Source: Doryteuthis pealeii
Taxonomy: Eukaryota; Mollusca; Cephalopoda; Myopsida; Loliginidae
Direction of reading: 5' to 3'
DNA length: 64,000 nt
Assembly: GCA_023376005.1 (NCBI GenBank)
Contig: CM042152.1
Coordinates: forward strand, 70,001,345 to 70,065,344
Shown here: in pieces, positions 53,010-62,814 of the stretch
Layout of the letters: each line of letters starts with the position of its first letter
Numbering within the stretch: the first letter of the stretch is position 1
Notes under the pieces: generated by a model
Told to the model about the DNA's origin: nothing
What the model saw: only the letters and a program-made list of their open reading frames with translations
The model's database searches: none
Made by a program: the position numbers and the translations under genes

Positions 53010-53380
53010 CTTACAGCACCTCTGGTTAAAAATGAGACTGCCCAAGATGGAATGCAAAAATGTAAATCCTGATTATCTGGTTTTTACTTATCTGCTAAAT
53101 TCTTATTTCTTATGAGCGTGTCACCTCAGCTAAATAATGGACCATTCTGTTTTTATTATAAGGAAAGATAGAGAGTGGAGATGAGCGTGCAGATGCAATA
53201 ATGCTAATCTGTTTCAATTGAACATAATGAAAGAAAAGAAAAGAGTGAGTGAGAGTTAAATCAAGATTATTATACTTTTTACATATTGAATTATTTAGCA
53301 ATAGCTCTTAAGTAATCATATCAAACACTGTAATAGTTAAATTTTCATACTGTGGTATATCCACAGGTCCTGCTAGTATT
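53010..53380 (+). repeat. Second copy of the CCTGCTAGT-ending element
   Basis: Collinear with 14130-14635: GGTTAAAAATGAGACTG, AATGCAAAAATGTAAATCC, TATTTAGCAATAGCTCTTAA, GGTATATCCACAGGTCCTGC. Confidence 0.65.
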
Positions 53381-53389
53381 AAGGATTGG

Positions 53390-53855
53390 ACATTTGTAAT
53401 GTATAATTGAAAGCTACTTGGCTGGAATCTTGAAACTTGGAGTAGGTGTTACGATTTTAGAAGCCATCTTTAGGCTTCAAGCAAAAGTGCTTGTCCAGCA
53501 GAGATTGTGTTAAACAGAGTGTGATCCTTGGTAAAGAATCCTTTGGTTGTTCCTTGGTGCTCCTCAGCCTTGCAAGTCCTTCGTCAATTATTGCAAAAGG
53601 ACGTCTCTCAGTATCAGTGATTAAGTAGTCAACCAGCCATGCATTCGGGCTGTTAATTGGCTGAGGTTTAAACCAAGGGACCTTGCTTAGTCTATAAATT
53701 TAAGTGGTGTATTGTAGCATGGCTTATATCTACCAAATAATCCAACATAGGGATTGGCTTTCATGCTGCTTTTAAAGCTGACAAATTTTTCTTTTATATT
53801 GAGGGCAAATAGAATAAATCCCTGACTGGTTAGAAATTTTATCTGAAGGGAGGCA
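53390..53855. other. Unassigned sequence
   Basis: Moderate GC, no SINE match. It precedes the LINE fragment and could be a degraded part of it, but I cannot read a frame. Confidence 0.3.
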
Positions 53856-53857
53856 AA

Positions 53858-54188
53858 TGTTGTTTTAAAAATATGTAAAATCCTAATAAGACCTCATGTA
53901 AAATACTGTACTCAGACCTGGACTCCAGTGTCTAGATATGAGTGAGATGGGAGCGCATACAAAGAAGAGTGACAAAAGTAATAAGAATAGTAAAAGATTA
54001 CAAGGAGAGACTAGAGAAATTAGAATTAATTACTTTACTAGAAAGAAGAATGAGAGGTGATCTAATTGAAACTTTTAGAATAATAAATGGAATTTCTAAT
54101 TATGGTAGACATTTTTTAAATATTTTTCCTCAAACTGGAAGCTTACTCCCAAGGCAGATTTCAAAAACTAAGTCTATTCACCAATTGG
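53858..54188 (+). pseudogene. LINE reverse-transcriptase C-terminal region, 5' part
   Basis: ILIRPHVKYCTQTWTPVSRY is the LVRPHLEYC..W.P motif of CR1/Jockey-like reverse transcriptases. After a frameshift at about 53940 it continues RWERIQRRVTKVIRIVKDY, LITLLERRMRGDLIETFRII and NGISN. Split at 54188 by a family C insertion. Confidence 0.85.
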
Positions 54189-54729
54189 TTTGGTTTATTT
54201 TGTTTTACACCATATCAACCTGAGTGGGTCATTTAATGCCAATAAAGTTTTGAAATAAATTCATTCTTAATGGATACTCAATGTTTTTTATAAACACATT
54301 TTTCTATTTAACCCATAGATGGGACCATAACAGGTACTACCACCCCCAGGTCAGAGTATACCAGGGGGCAATGGTGATGAAGGGGTGCTCCACATTCCCC
54401 AAACCTCCAAAACTGGAACCTCACCATCAGATAAAGTTTAACGTCATTCCCAGGACATATAGACCCTCAGCCACCGCCTTCTAGCACCCATATGATAAAA
54501 AGAGTTGGGGCTTGCCATAAGGGCAATAGGGTTGGGAAAATCATATAGGTGCTAGGGCTTGATATGACCATCCAATTGGATCAGAGGGGGCCTCTCCAAC
54601 TGCCCGTCTAGCCCAAGAAAGGACCAAAGTGGAGTATTGCAAGTCATGGACTGCTCATCCACCAAGATTCCGTCCTTAAGCATCACGGGTCGTCACCCAC
54701 GGCCAACAGGTTGCCCCATTTGAAGGAGT
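54189..54729 (-). repeat. Family C retroposon inserted in a LINE, with target duplication
   Basis: Minus-strand copy of about 540 bp. The 3' hairpin tail at the left (ATATCAACCTGAGTGGGTCA), then CCTTAAGCATCACGGGTCG and GGCCAACAGGTTGCCCCAT at the right. TTCACCAATTGG occurs on both sides (54177-54188 and 54730-54741), a clean 12-bp target-site duplication showing retroposition. Confidence 0.9.
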
Positions 54730-54835
54730 TCACCAATTGGAGTTTTTTGCTAATAGAGTAATATATTTTTTAGAAAAAATTGCCTAATCAGATCAAAAAA
54801 CAGTAAGAGCGTACAAAATTCAAAGATTAACATGG
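54730..54835 (+). pseudogene. LINE reverse-transcriptase C-terminal region, 3' part
   Basis: Resumes after the insertion with FFANRVIYFLEKIA and, past a stop, SDQKTVRAYKIQRL, the RVINFWNKLP..IKN-like C-terminal motif of CR1/Jockey-like LINEs. Confidence 0.8.
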
Positions 54836-54839
54836 ATGA

Positions 54840-55185
54840 TTTCAAATGTCGATTTCAATCACCTTGTTTTGTTCAATTACTCATCACTGTAGTCCTGCTA
54901 GTTATTCTACAGGTATTTTTTAGGGGGGGGGCAGAATTTTCTGTCAAAAGGATGAAGAGATGGAGGAGAAAGAAGGGAACATTTTTATGTATGGGGACAG
55001 AATTGCATTAAGTATGCCAATCTGTCAATGTTTCGAGGGCACACAGGGTATACAGGGACGATTGCGCAAAGTTGGGCGTGGTTGTGTGGGGGGGGTGATA
55101 CGCAAAACCTGCTGACTCTGACAATCTCTTAATGTCTTCAATGGCTTCACAATAAAAAAAAAAGTTTCTGTGTGTGTGTGTATGT
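54840..55185. other. Unassigned sequence
   Basis: TAGTCCTGCTAGTTATTCTA at 54890 echoes the CCTGCTAGT element end. G-runs at 54925 and 55090. No gene. Confidence 0.3.
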
Positions 55186-55187
55186 AT

Positions 55188-55233
<46 letters not shown>

Positions 55234-55280
55234 CGTGTGTGTGTGTTGTTTTTTTTTGTTGGTTGTTTTTTTGTTGGTGG
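55160..55280. repeat. (TG)n-(TA)n-(TG)n microsatellite
   Basis: TG run, TA run of about 40 bp, TG run, then T/G-rich sequence. Confidence 0.9.
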
Positions 55281-55552
55281 GGGGTTGTACATAGTGCTAT
55301 TGTTGGCTTGAAAGATAGTTAATTGAAGTTTACCCCAGACGCATGTTCCTTGTCAAGCAATGAAGCATCAAATCATAATCCCCACCCTGATTATCGACTC
55401 CCCCTCCTCATCACTGATGGTCTTCTGGAGTCAACCTCAATCAAACAAAACCAAAAACTAATGGTTAGCGGCTTTGTCTGCTATAGCATGACACATTGGA
55501 TTTTGTAGGTGGTGCTTTAGTCCAGTGCCCTCAAAGTATCAACCTACCCAAT

Positions 55553-55590
<38 letters not shown>

Positions 55591-55592
<2 letters not shown>

Positions 55593-56050
55593 AACCCCTA
55601 TACATAAGCAGGATGTGACACAAGGTCAATTTCTTAAGCAGGGTTTAAGTAAAAGTAAAGTCGTCAGGGTGGCCTAAATTTGGTATCAGCCAACAGCGAT
55701 GGAGTCTATCCCCTTTTCACTGGTGGTAGACCAAGGAGATTGTTTTTGGCATCTGAGACAGAGCACCACACCTACCATCAGCTCCTCACTTTAATGCACA
55801 GATCCTTGTGCTACTCATACGCTGAGTTGTTGAGGGCTGGTATCTAACCCAGAACCTTGTGGTTCTTAGTCGTAAACTCTATCGACTGAGCTAAAGTGGC
55901 CCTTTTTCTTCTCCTAGACTGATTACCTAGCCAAGGTTTAAGAGTAGTCCGCCTTACTGTTAACCCTTAGCTGGAAGGAGTGTAGTTGGATGCATACCTT
56001 TCCCAATGGTATTAGTGCACTGTAAATGCAAATAGCCTCGTTTACATTCA
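55591..56050 (-). repeat. SINE family B copy interrupted by SINE A
   Basis: The 3' part 55591-55647 (ACCAACCCCTATACATAAGC) and 5' part 55903-56050 (CTCCTAGACTGATTACCTAG to AATAGCCTCG) are separated by a complete SINE A. The tRNA-like head is lost. Confidence 0.85.
55648..55902 (-). repeat. tRNA-derived SINE, family A, nested in SINE B
   Basis: Full-length minus-strand copy with 3' end AAGTAAAAGTAAAGTCG and tRNA-like head at 55902. Shows that this SINE A copy is younger than the SINE B it split. Confidence 0.9.
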
Positions 56051-56082
56051 GCAATCGTAAAATTATGATATGATAAAAATTA

Positions 56083-56150
56083 TTAAACTTTGCTTAAGAA
56101 ATTGACCTTGTGTCACATCCTACTCATGCAGAGGTGTTGGTAAATTTATA
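56083..56150 (+). repeat. SINE family B, 3' end fragment
   Basis: TTAAGAAATTGACCTTGTGT and CATGCAGAGGTGTTGGTAAA in + orientation. Confidence 0.75.
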
Positions 56151-56391
56151 CAAGGTATGTCAAAAAAGTATCAAGATTTTTTGTACTTTTATGACACATC
56201 TTCTATTGTGAAAAAAATTAACGTTTCATACATTGTTCATTTCTTTCATGGTAAATACAGCTTCAAACTCGGCACTTTTATAACACACCTTGTATTGTGA
56301 AAAAAAATTAACGTTTCATTCATTGTTCATTTTATCTTGGTAAATACAGCTTTAAAATCTGTACTTTTTGACACACTTGTATGATAAAAAT
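56149..56391. mobile_element. MITE with GGTGTGTCAAAAAAGT-type ends
   Basis: Left end ATACAAGGTATGTCAAAAAA, right end TTTTTGACACACTTGTAT. An internal end GACACATCTTCTATTGTG and a duplicated ATTAACGTTTCAT..CATTGTTCATT block show two partly overlapping copies. It ends only 60 bp upstream of the next exon. Confidence 0.7.
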
Positions 56392-56450
56392 TATTTATGT
56401 ACATTTATTAATATTTGTAATTTTTTTTTTTTATTCTTTAATTCTTTCAG

Positions 56451-56639
56451 GTGAAGGTTGTGGAAACAGCAGGAAAAACCCCTAAATATTATACACTGAC
56501 CTTTGCCCTTTGTGGTTCAATTGCAACTGCTCTGTTGGCTGTGGTTATATTTTACATGTTTAAGCGTCAACATTTTTCGAGGCAGAAGATGGCTCAGTTA
56601 GGTAACCCAGACACTGCAGAAGCATCGAAAGATTACCAA
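56451..56639 (+). CDS. PTPRN: PTPRN/IA-2-like receptor phosphatase, transmembrane exon
   Basis: Preceded by a long T-rich tract and TTCTTTCAG and followed by GTAAGA. It is 189 bp, 63 codons, phase 0 at both ends. The peptide begins VKVVETAGKTPKYY, then a hydrophobic helix of about 22 residues (LTFALCGSIATALLAVVIFY) and a basic cytoplasmic start (FKRQHFSRQKMAQLGN). It ends in ASKDYQ, matching the YQ/ELCRQ junction of vertebrate IA-2 and phogrin. This is the single membrane anchor of the vesicle protein; the catalytically altered phosphatase domain would follow further downstream. The reading frame continues past the splice donor by chance. Start and end are set by splice sites, not by ATG or stop. 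Confidence 0.9.
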
Positions 56640-57370
56640 GTAAGAATACATTCTATTTATTTACATGTTTTTAGTTATAAAAGTCACAAATGTAAGCGAC
56701 ACCCAACTTTGGCCCGTATTTCAACTAGACGGCCAGTTGGAGAGGTTCTCTCCAGGCTGATCACCCTTTTTTTTATTTGTTAGTCTTTTTTTGTTACTTT
56801 TTTTATTTGTTCATTTTTTTTTTGTTACTTTTTTATCTGCTAGTCTTTTTTATTACTTTTTTATCTGCTAGTCTTTTTTTGTTACTTTTTCATCTGTTAG
56901 TCTTTTTTGTTACTTTTTACTTTTTTGTTACTTTTTTATCTGCTAGTCTTTTTTTGTTACTTTTTATTTGTTAGTATTTTTTGTTACTTTTATTTGTTAG
57001 TCTTTTTTGTTACTTTTTTTATCTGCTAGTCTTTTTTTTGTTACTTTTTTATCTGCTAGTCTTTTTGTACTTTTATTTGTTAGTTTTTTGTTACTTTTTT
57101 ATTTGTTACTTTTTTATATAGTCTTTTTTTTGTTACTTTTTTATCTGCTAGTCTTTTTTTTACTTTTATTTGTTAGTATTTTTTGTTACTTTTTTTTATT
57201 TGTATATTGTTGTCTAAACTGAGTGAGAATTTTTTACTTTCATATCAACTTGACTATCTACAAATAAATTTATCTTTTGGAATCCTTTTTTTTTCTAATT
57301 TATATTTCAACATACTGTCAGATATATTTCCATATTTTACCAGCCATAAAATAAAGGACTTGGAAAAATA

Positions 57371-57410
<40 letters not shown>

Positions 57411-57734
57411 TTATTGTTTCCAAATGCCAATTTAACATTTTTCTTGTAGTAGCATTAGTAATCTATCTGAAAAATTCTCAATACCTTCAAAAAACAGAAC
57501 AACATTTGTGGAAAAATTTTGGGTTTAACATGGATTTGATTGGTACGATCTCTTCAAGGCCCAGCATTATATTGGACTATATTGAAATTACTATTCAGTT
57601 GAACTGAGACAAACATATTAGTATTATATATATATATATATTATTTATCTTTTTTATTGTTTCTCTTTTTATCTGTTGCTAATGTGCAAAGTAGTACTTT
57701 ATTGCATTAATGGTGGGGATGACCCTTATTTCAG
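56640..57734 (+). other. 1.1-kb intron of the PTPRN homologue
   Basis: GTAAGA at the 5' end and TTATTTCAG at the 3' end, phase 0. Contains a fragment resembling family C (TAGACGGCCAGTTGGAGAGG, 56727), a T-rich minisatellite and (TA)n at 57372-57408. Confidence 0.88.
56762..57205. repeat. T-rich minisatellite inside the short intron
   Basis: Units of about 27-30 bp with GTTACTTTTTTATCTGCTAG and TCTTTTTT. The hydrophobic-looking open frame across it is an artefact. Confidence 0.92.
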
Positions 57735-57868
57735 GACTTGTGTCGTCAAAAAATGCAGAGCAAAACATCAGAAAAATCCGAACCTCTTCATGCAGCTGCA
57801 ACCCGTATAGCTAGTGTGTCCGAAGCGCAGGTACGGAGTCCCTCAAGTAGAAGCAGCACTTCCTCCTG
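57735..57868 (+). CDS. PTPRN: PTPRN/IA-2-like receptor phosphatase, juxtamembrane cytoplasmic exon
   Basis: Acceptor TTATTTCAG, donor GTAAGT at 57869. 134 bp: 44 codons plus two bases (TG) of a tryptophan codon to be finished by the next exon. The peptide starts DLCRQKMQSKTSEK and ends RSPSSRSSTSS(W), with RIASVSEAQ between. All three blocks align in order with the family juxtamembrane region (ELCRQRM, RISSVSSQ, SPSARSSASSW). The serine-rich stretch is a likely phosphorylation and sorting region, by analogy. The following exon (expected to encode the conserved NMDISTGH segment) was not found before the window ends. Confidence 0.92.
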
Positions 57869-57869
57869 G

Positions 57870-58300
57870 TAAGTGATTAAACTTGACTGAATTGAGAAAT
57901 TAAACCAAGAACAAGTGCAGTCATTTTTTTCATTCTTTTCATTATATTTTAATTGGTTTCTATATAAAATCATTCATAGGATTGATTTTAATATGTTGGA
58001 GAATAAGACAATAATATTAGAGATAGCACCTAATAATCATTTATTAAACCCGGTTTATTAAAACCAATATGCAAATTAACCACATGATATATTATATATA
58101 CCTTTATTTCTTAGTGATATATAAGACACATTGCAAGATTTTAAATGCACTAAAATCATTGGCTGTAACTCTTCATAGATACATCATTAATAAATAAGAT
58201 TTATTCTAGGTTTAATGATTTTGACTGTAAATTAAATACTATTGATAAACTTACGCAATACCTGAGGATATTACACATAAGCAGGGACGTAGTTTTGGTT
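57870..58300. other. Intron sequence
   Basis: AT-rich, no repeat recognised except weak similarity to nucleotides 1-110 of the window. Confidence 0.35.
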
Positions 58301-58307
58301 ACAGACC

Positions 58308-58706
58308 TCTCACATCAAGCCTTAGCACCTCTATGATTGTCCCAACCCTATTGCCCTTATGGCGAGACCGAACTCTTTTTATCATATATGTGCTAGAAGG
58401 CGGTGGCTGAGGGTTTTATTGTCTTGGGTTTGACATTAAACTCTATCTGATGGTGAGGTTCTAGTTCTGGAGCTCTGGGAAATGTGGAGTACCCCTTCAT
58501 CACCATTGTTGCCACATTCACTCTGACCCGGAGTGGTAGTACCTATTAGGGTACCATGTATGGGTTAAATAGAAAAAAATGAGTTTGCAAAAATGTGTTT
58601 AAGAAGAAATTGAGTTTAAAACAATTGAGTACCCATGAAGAATGAATTAAAAAAAAATGTCTTCAGCATAAAATGACCCGAATGGGTTAACATGCCATAA
58701 AACCCA
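58308..58706 (+). repeat. Family C retroposon, 5'-truncated copy
   Basis: From CCTTAGCACCTCTATGATTG through AGGCGGTGGCTGAGGGTTTT and ACCATGTATGGGTTAAATAG to the tail hairpin and AAAACCC end. Confidence 0.85.
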
Positions 58707-58721
58707 TTCTATTAAACTGAC

Positions 58722-58945
58722 AAGGGATTCACTCAAGGGAGAATTAAATTTGACAGGGGAACAGAACTCGGATAAAGCACGACCTTTACCATTATGTTCC
58801 ATAGTTTTCTTTCGGCCAGGTCCAAGTATTTGTCCATCTTTTCGCTTTCTTTCACTTTCACATGATGATCGGATGGGATGGTAAAATCAATGAGATGACA
58901 AGTTCTCTTCTTCTTGTTAATTAACACTCGGTCTGGTCTCCTGAT
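58722..58945 (-). pseudogene. LINE-K C-terminus fragment
   Basis: Minus strand: NKKKRTCHLIDFTIPSDHHV, KESEKMDKYLDLAERK and WNIMVKVVLYPSSV. It is the best-preserved copy of this segment, interrupted by (ATT)n at 58946. Confidence 0.75.
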
Positions 58946-58984
58946 TATTATTATTATTATTATTATTTCCTTTCCTTTCCTTTT

Positions 58985-59300
58985 AGAAGTCCATCGCAGA
59001 CGAGGATGACATCACTCCATGTCTAACAGTTGTGGACCCTCTGGTGGCTAGTTAGTCCAATTCTGGACTTGCAGATGTGGTCACACACATTGCAGGGGAA
59101 ATTTAATCTCGATATTGAGCTGCTTATTTCCTGTGCAGCATGCATCTCACCAACCCTGTCTGTTGGAGGCCAGATCTTCCAGGCTTTGAAGGTGTGATGG
59201 TACATTCCTTCAGCATTGTGTCTATATGGTCTTTGAACCACTTTTTTGGGGGCCCCTGTCCTCCGCATGCTATCTGTGTGCCATCTTCATTATTATTTAC
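58985..59300 (-). pseudogene. LINE-Z zinc-finger C-terminus fragment
   Basis: Minus strand: KKWFKDHIDTMLKECTI, then after a frameshift FPCNVCDHICKSRIGLTSHQ and stop. Same element as 35495-36060, 3'-most part. Confidence 0.78.
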
Positions 59301-59439
59301 ACTGGCCTGACTTACAGACCCCTCCAAAACGTCAACCCTTTTGGTGTGGAGAGCAACTCTAGTCACCTAAATAAATACTTAATGAGTTGAGGGTGAGATG
59401 CAACTTTGGTCCGCATTACTTAAATATTTACGTAAGGTA

Positions 59440-59930
59440 CCCCCCTTATAGGTCCAGAAAAAATCACCTATTTTTGAAAGTATTCAAAGTTGTGATATCT
59501 TTTGGGTTTTCTGGTAGATTTTAATGCATAGCATTCATTAATGCCAAAAAAAGTGATCAATTTTAAGAATTGGCAGAGATATGAGCACTTTAATCACCTA
59601 TTATAGTGTCAAAAATTTTCGAATTTTGTTGAAATATTAGATATGGATTTAATCGGCTTAATTGATAGATTTTGATGCATAAAATGAATTGATTTTAAAA
59701 GAATCACTTAATTCGAAGGATTGGCTGTAATTTGAACCCTTAAATAACCCCTTATAATGCCTGAAAATCACAAATTTCATGACAATGCTCGGTGTCGGTT
59801 TTATTGAATTTAGGTCCAGAAGAAATCACCTATTTTTGAAAGTATTCAAAGTTGTGATATCTTTGGTTTTTCTGGTAGATTTCAATGCGTAGAATTCATT
59901 AATGCCAAAAAAATATTTTGGATTGTTTGT
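59440..59930 (+). repeat. Imperfect direct repeats, 363 bp apart
   Basis: 59453-59552 and 59814-59915 are about 90 percent alike (CACCTATTTTTGAAAGTATT, GTTGTGATATCTTT, GAATTCATTAATGCC-type). The interior has further weak echoes (GAATTGGCAGAGATATGAGC / GGATTGGCTGTAATTTGAAC). No element signature. Confidence 0.75.
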
Positions 59931-60089
59931 GATATACCACCCCTGAAAGTGCCTCTTGTTTGATATATCCTGGGCCTAAGATTTAAAAAGAAATACTTTA
60001 TTACTTTTAAAACTTTAGTAAAACAGTCATTTCTAGAAGTATCAGTGAATAAAAAATGTTTTTATAAACAATGAACTTGACACTCATGA

Positions 60090-60285
60090 AATAGGCTCAG
60101 CAATCAGAGCTCAAATCCTGGACGAGGCTGTTTGCATTTCACATAGTGCTGATACACTTGGGAAAGGTATGCACCCAGCTATGAGTAAATAGTAGGGCAG
60201 AGTTTGCTCTTTAACCTTGGTATATCAATCAGTCTAGGAGAAGGAAAACTCTGAATTCAAACCTGTTAAACTCCAATTAAGCAGT
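60090..60285 (+). repeat. SINE family B, copy missing the A-box
   Basis: AGAGCTCAAATCCTGGACGA (B-box), CACATAGTGCTGATACACTT, GAAAACTCTGAATTCAAACC. Ends at CTCCAATTAAGC. Confidence 0.8.
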
Positions 60286-60289
60286 ACCC

Positions 60290-60440
60290 AGTTTGTTTTG
60301 CTCATGGTTTGTGTGATGGGAGGTAAGTGTTGTTTTGTAGGGTGCTATTGACAGGATTTGTTCAAAACAACATGCCGCATTCTTGTGTAGTTTCCATATA
60401 AGTTTTCTCCAAGTATTTTGGTGCAACTGTACAATAGCAT
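60290..60440 (-). pseudogene. LINE-A fragment
   Basis: Minus strand resembles the KLDGNYTRM.HVVLNKSC segment of LINE-A with a frameshift, truncated on both sides. Confidence 0.5.
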
Positions 60441-60534
60441 TGACATTGCTACAGCTTGGAAGAATTTACATTTTATTCTATCAGCGAATTCAAATCTCAA
60501 TACAGCACAATCTTGATTAAATCAGTATTCTTCC

Positions 60535-60612
60535 TTTTCATTTTTCTTTCCTTCCCTCTCTTCTCTCTTCCTCTCTCTCTCTCTCTCCCCTCTCTCTCTC
60601 TCTCTCTCTTTC

Positions 60613-60658
<46 letters not shown>

Positions 60659-61105
60659 TCCTCTCTCTCTCCTCTCCCTCCTCTCTTTCCTCTCTCTCTC
60701 CCTCTCTCTCTCTCTCCCCTTCCATTCTCTCTCTCTCCTTCCATTCTCTCTCTCTCTCCTTCCCTTCTCTCTTTCTCTTTTCTTCACTCCTCTTTCTCTC
60801 TCTTCCTCTTTCTCTCCCCTTTCTCTCTTTCTTTTTTCTTCCCTCCTCTTTCTTCCCATCTCTCTCTTGCTCTTTTTTCCCATCTCTGTCTCTCTGTCCC
60901 TCTCTCTCTCTTCTTTCCTCCTTTTCTCTCTCTCTCTCTTCTTTCTTCCTTTTCTCCCTCTCTCTTCTTTCCTCCTTTTTCTCCCTCTCTTTCTTTCCCT
61001 TTTCTTCCTTCCTCTTTCTCTCTCTCCTTCAATCTCCCTCTTATTCTCTATTCATCTTTCCTCTCTCTCTCTTTTTCTCCCCCCTCCCTCCCTCTCTCTC
61101 AAAAT
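60535..61105. repeat. (CT)n-rich low-complexity array
   Basis: CTCTCTCTC with TTCC and CCTTT interruptions. The long frames on both strands (S/L-rich or R/E-rich) are artefacts. Confidence 0.93.
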
Positions 61106-61109
61106 CTTC

Positions 61110-61227
61110 AATTAATCTGTAATCTTCTCTAATAATTACTCAGTCTGAAAGATAAAAATTCACATTTAAAATAAGGATAACAAATAAAGAAATTATAACC
61201 CTAACAACTCCCTCTCCCCATACATGC

Positions 61228-61276
<49 letters not shown>

Positions 61277-61600
61277 CCCTCTCCTCTCCTCCCCCCCCCC
61301 CATTATTTTTCATTCTTAATGATCAGGTCATTATGAAGAATTTTTCTACTGCCATAAAACAGATGTTAACTTTAGAAAGAAAAACGAAAAAAAAAAACAA
61401 CAACCAATAATGACAATTATCGTGATGATATTGGCTAGTGGTTGGAGGGTAAAGATTAAGTAGATGGGTGGGGGTGGGGGGATGAGAGAAGTGAACGAAT
61501 GTTTGGGGGTGGGGGTGGGGGACACATTTATTCATTTGCAGTTCCACCTGGTCTTCAATTTCTTCCTTTAAATACAAATGACTTCTTCATTCTAGCCATT
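61110..61600. repeat. (CT)n, poly-C and G-rich simple sequence
   Basis: CT run at 61232-61273, C-run at 61290, and G-rich GGGTGGGGG around 61462-61520, which could form quadruplexes. No gene. Confidence 0.7.
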
Positions 61601-61604
61601 TTCA

Positions 61605-62095
61605 TCTTTTTTTTATTTGTCTCTTTGGCAGACATATATTTTCCTTGCCGATATTGTCATGCCATGTCAAATATTGACAATAATTTTGTCATTTCCTTTA
61701 CCAACATCGACAGACAAAGGTGACTCATGCCATAGTCAGAAGCTGCTTCCCTTTTAACTTGAACTCTCCTCCCCCACCCACCCCCACCCCCAATTAACCC
61801 TTTATACCCCATATCCTCACCCCCATGAATAAATATGCATTATTTATTATGAAAAAAAAAATGACTGTTTATTTGTTGTTGGTTTTGTAATTTTATGAAT
61901 TTATGGTTGTTTTTTTTTTGGGGGGGGGTATTTTGTATTTTATTTTATTGTTGGTCATAGATTGGTTATGAAGCCAGAAAACCTCGATGCATCTACACCG
62001 TCAAACATTTTTTCATAGAATTAAACATATAATTATAGAATATTTATTTGTATTAAGAATAGTGACTTGTAGATATATTTTTTTTACAACTGAAA
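61605..62095. other. Unassigned sequence
   Basis: No conserved coding segment. Expected downstream PTPRN exons were looked for and not seen. Confidence 0.3.
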
Positions 62096-62099
62096 ATTT

Positions 62100-62420
62100 G
62101 GAGAAGATAGATGAAAGGGAAAGAAAGATGAAAGAGAAGAAAAGAAAGAAAAGATGGGAGAAATAAAGGGAAAAGAAAAATCAGAGGGAAGAATGTGAAA
62201 AAAGAAAGAAGAAAAGTAGAGAGAAGAAAAGAAGGAGAAGTAAAGAAAAAAGAAAAACAGGAAAAAAAAAAAGAGATGTTAAGAGGAAAAATAGAGGAGG
62301 AGAGAAAGAAAAAGTGAGAGTAAAGAAAAACAATAAGACAAGAAGAATGGAAAAGTAAAGGAAGAAAAATGAAAGAGAAGAAAAATGAAAGAGAAGAAAA
62401 AATTAGAAAGAAAAAATTTA
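62100..62420. repeat. Purine-rich low-complexity tract
   Basis: GAAAAGAAAG-type sequence with repeated GAAAAATGAAAGAGAAG near 62365. Confidence 0.85.
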
Positions 62421-62424
62421 GTTC

Positions 62425-62805
62425 TCATTAGACAACTTTATTTTTTAATGCAGATAATATGAAAGACCCACAGTACTGGTCACAATTATTGATACCCATG
62501 AAATTTCAGTGTATCGACATTTCAGTCTCAGAAGACTATAATATAGTTTTTGTGCCCCTGAAGTTACAGCGCCTCCTGTGACTGTAAAGTCCAATGTTTG
62601 AAAAACATTCTCGTCCACATGTCACATGTGAAGGCTGTCCCTGAAGATGTTGATGTGCCCGTGCTTTGCTGCCACTACTTTCTTCTAGACCTCCTAGCTT
62701 CATGGTGTTGTGTCAGGGTGAAATAACATAAAATACAATAGTACCTTTACTTATGAGTGTCCCAACTTACAAATTTTCTTAGTTACAAGCTGTCACTTGG
62801 TCGAT
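62425..62805. other. Unassigned sequence
   Basis: Includes CACAGTACTGGTCACAATTA and CAGTCTCAGAAGACTATAAT; no element or exon recognised. Confidence 0.3.
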
Positions 62806-62814
62806 TTTCATGTG

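Larger units (their letters stand above)
30684..56450 (+). other. 25.8-kb phase-0 intron of the PTPRN homologue
   Basis: Begins GTAAGT and ends TTCTTTCAG. The two flanking peptides are adjacent in the vertebrate family, with a variable linker of a few residues, so no exon is required between them. It is filled with the SINEs, LINEs, LTR, mariner and satellite arrays listed separately. Confidence 0.75.

Noticed and set aside
56784..57222. Further transmembrane coding sequence after the PTPRN exon
   Set aside because: The frames are T-rich minisatellite within the intron; the family match stops exactly at the GTAAGA donor.
60456..61115. 219-residue S/L-rich frame and R/E-rich frames opposite
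   Set aside because: Both come from a (CT)n array; no splice or start context.
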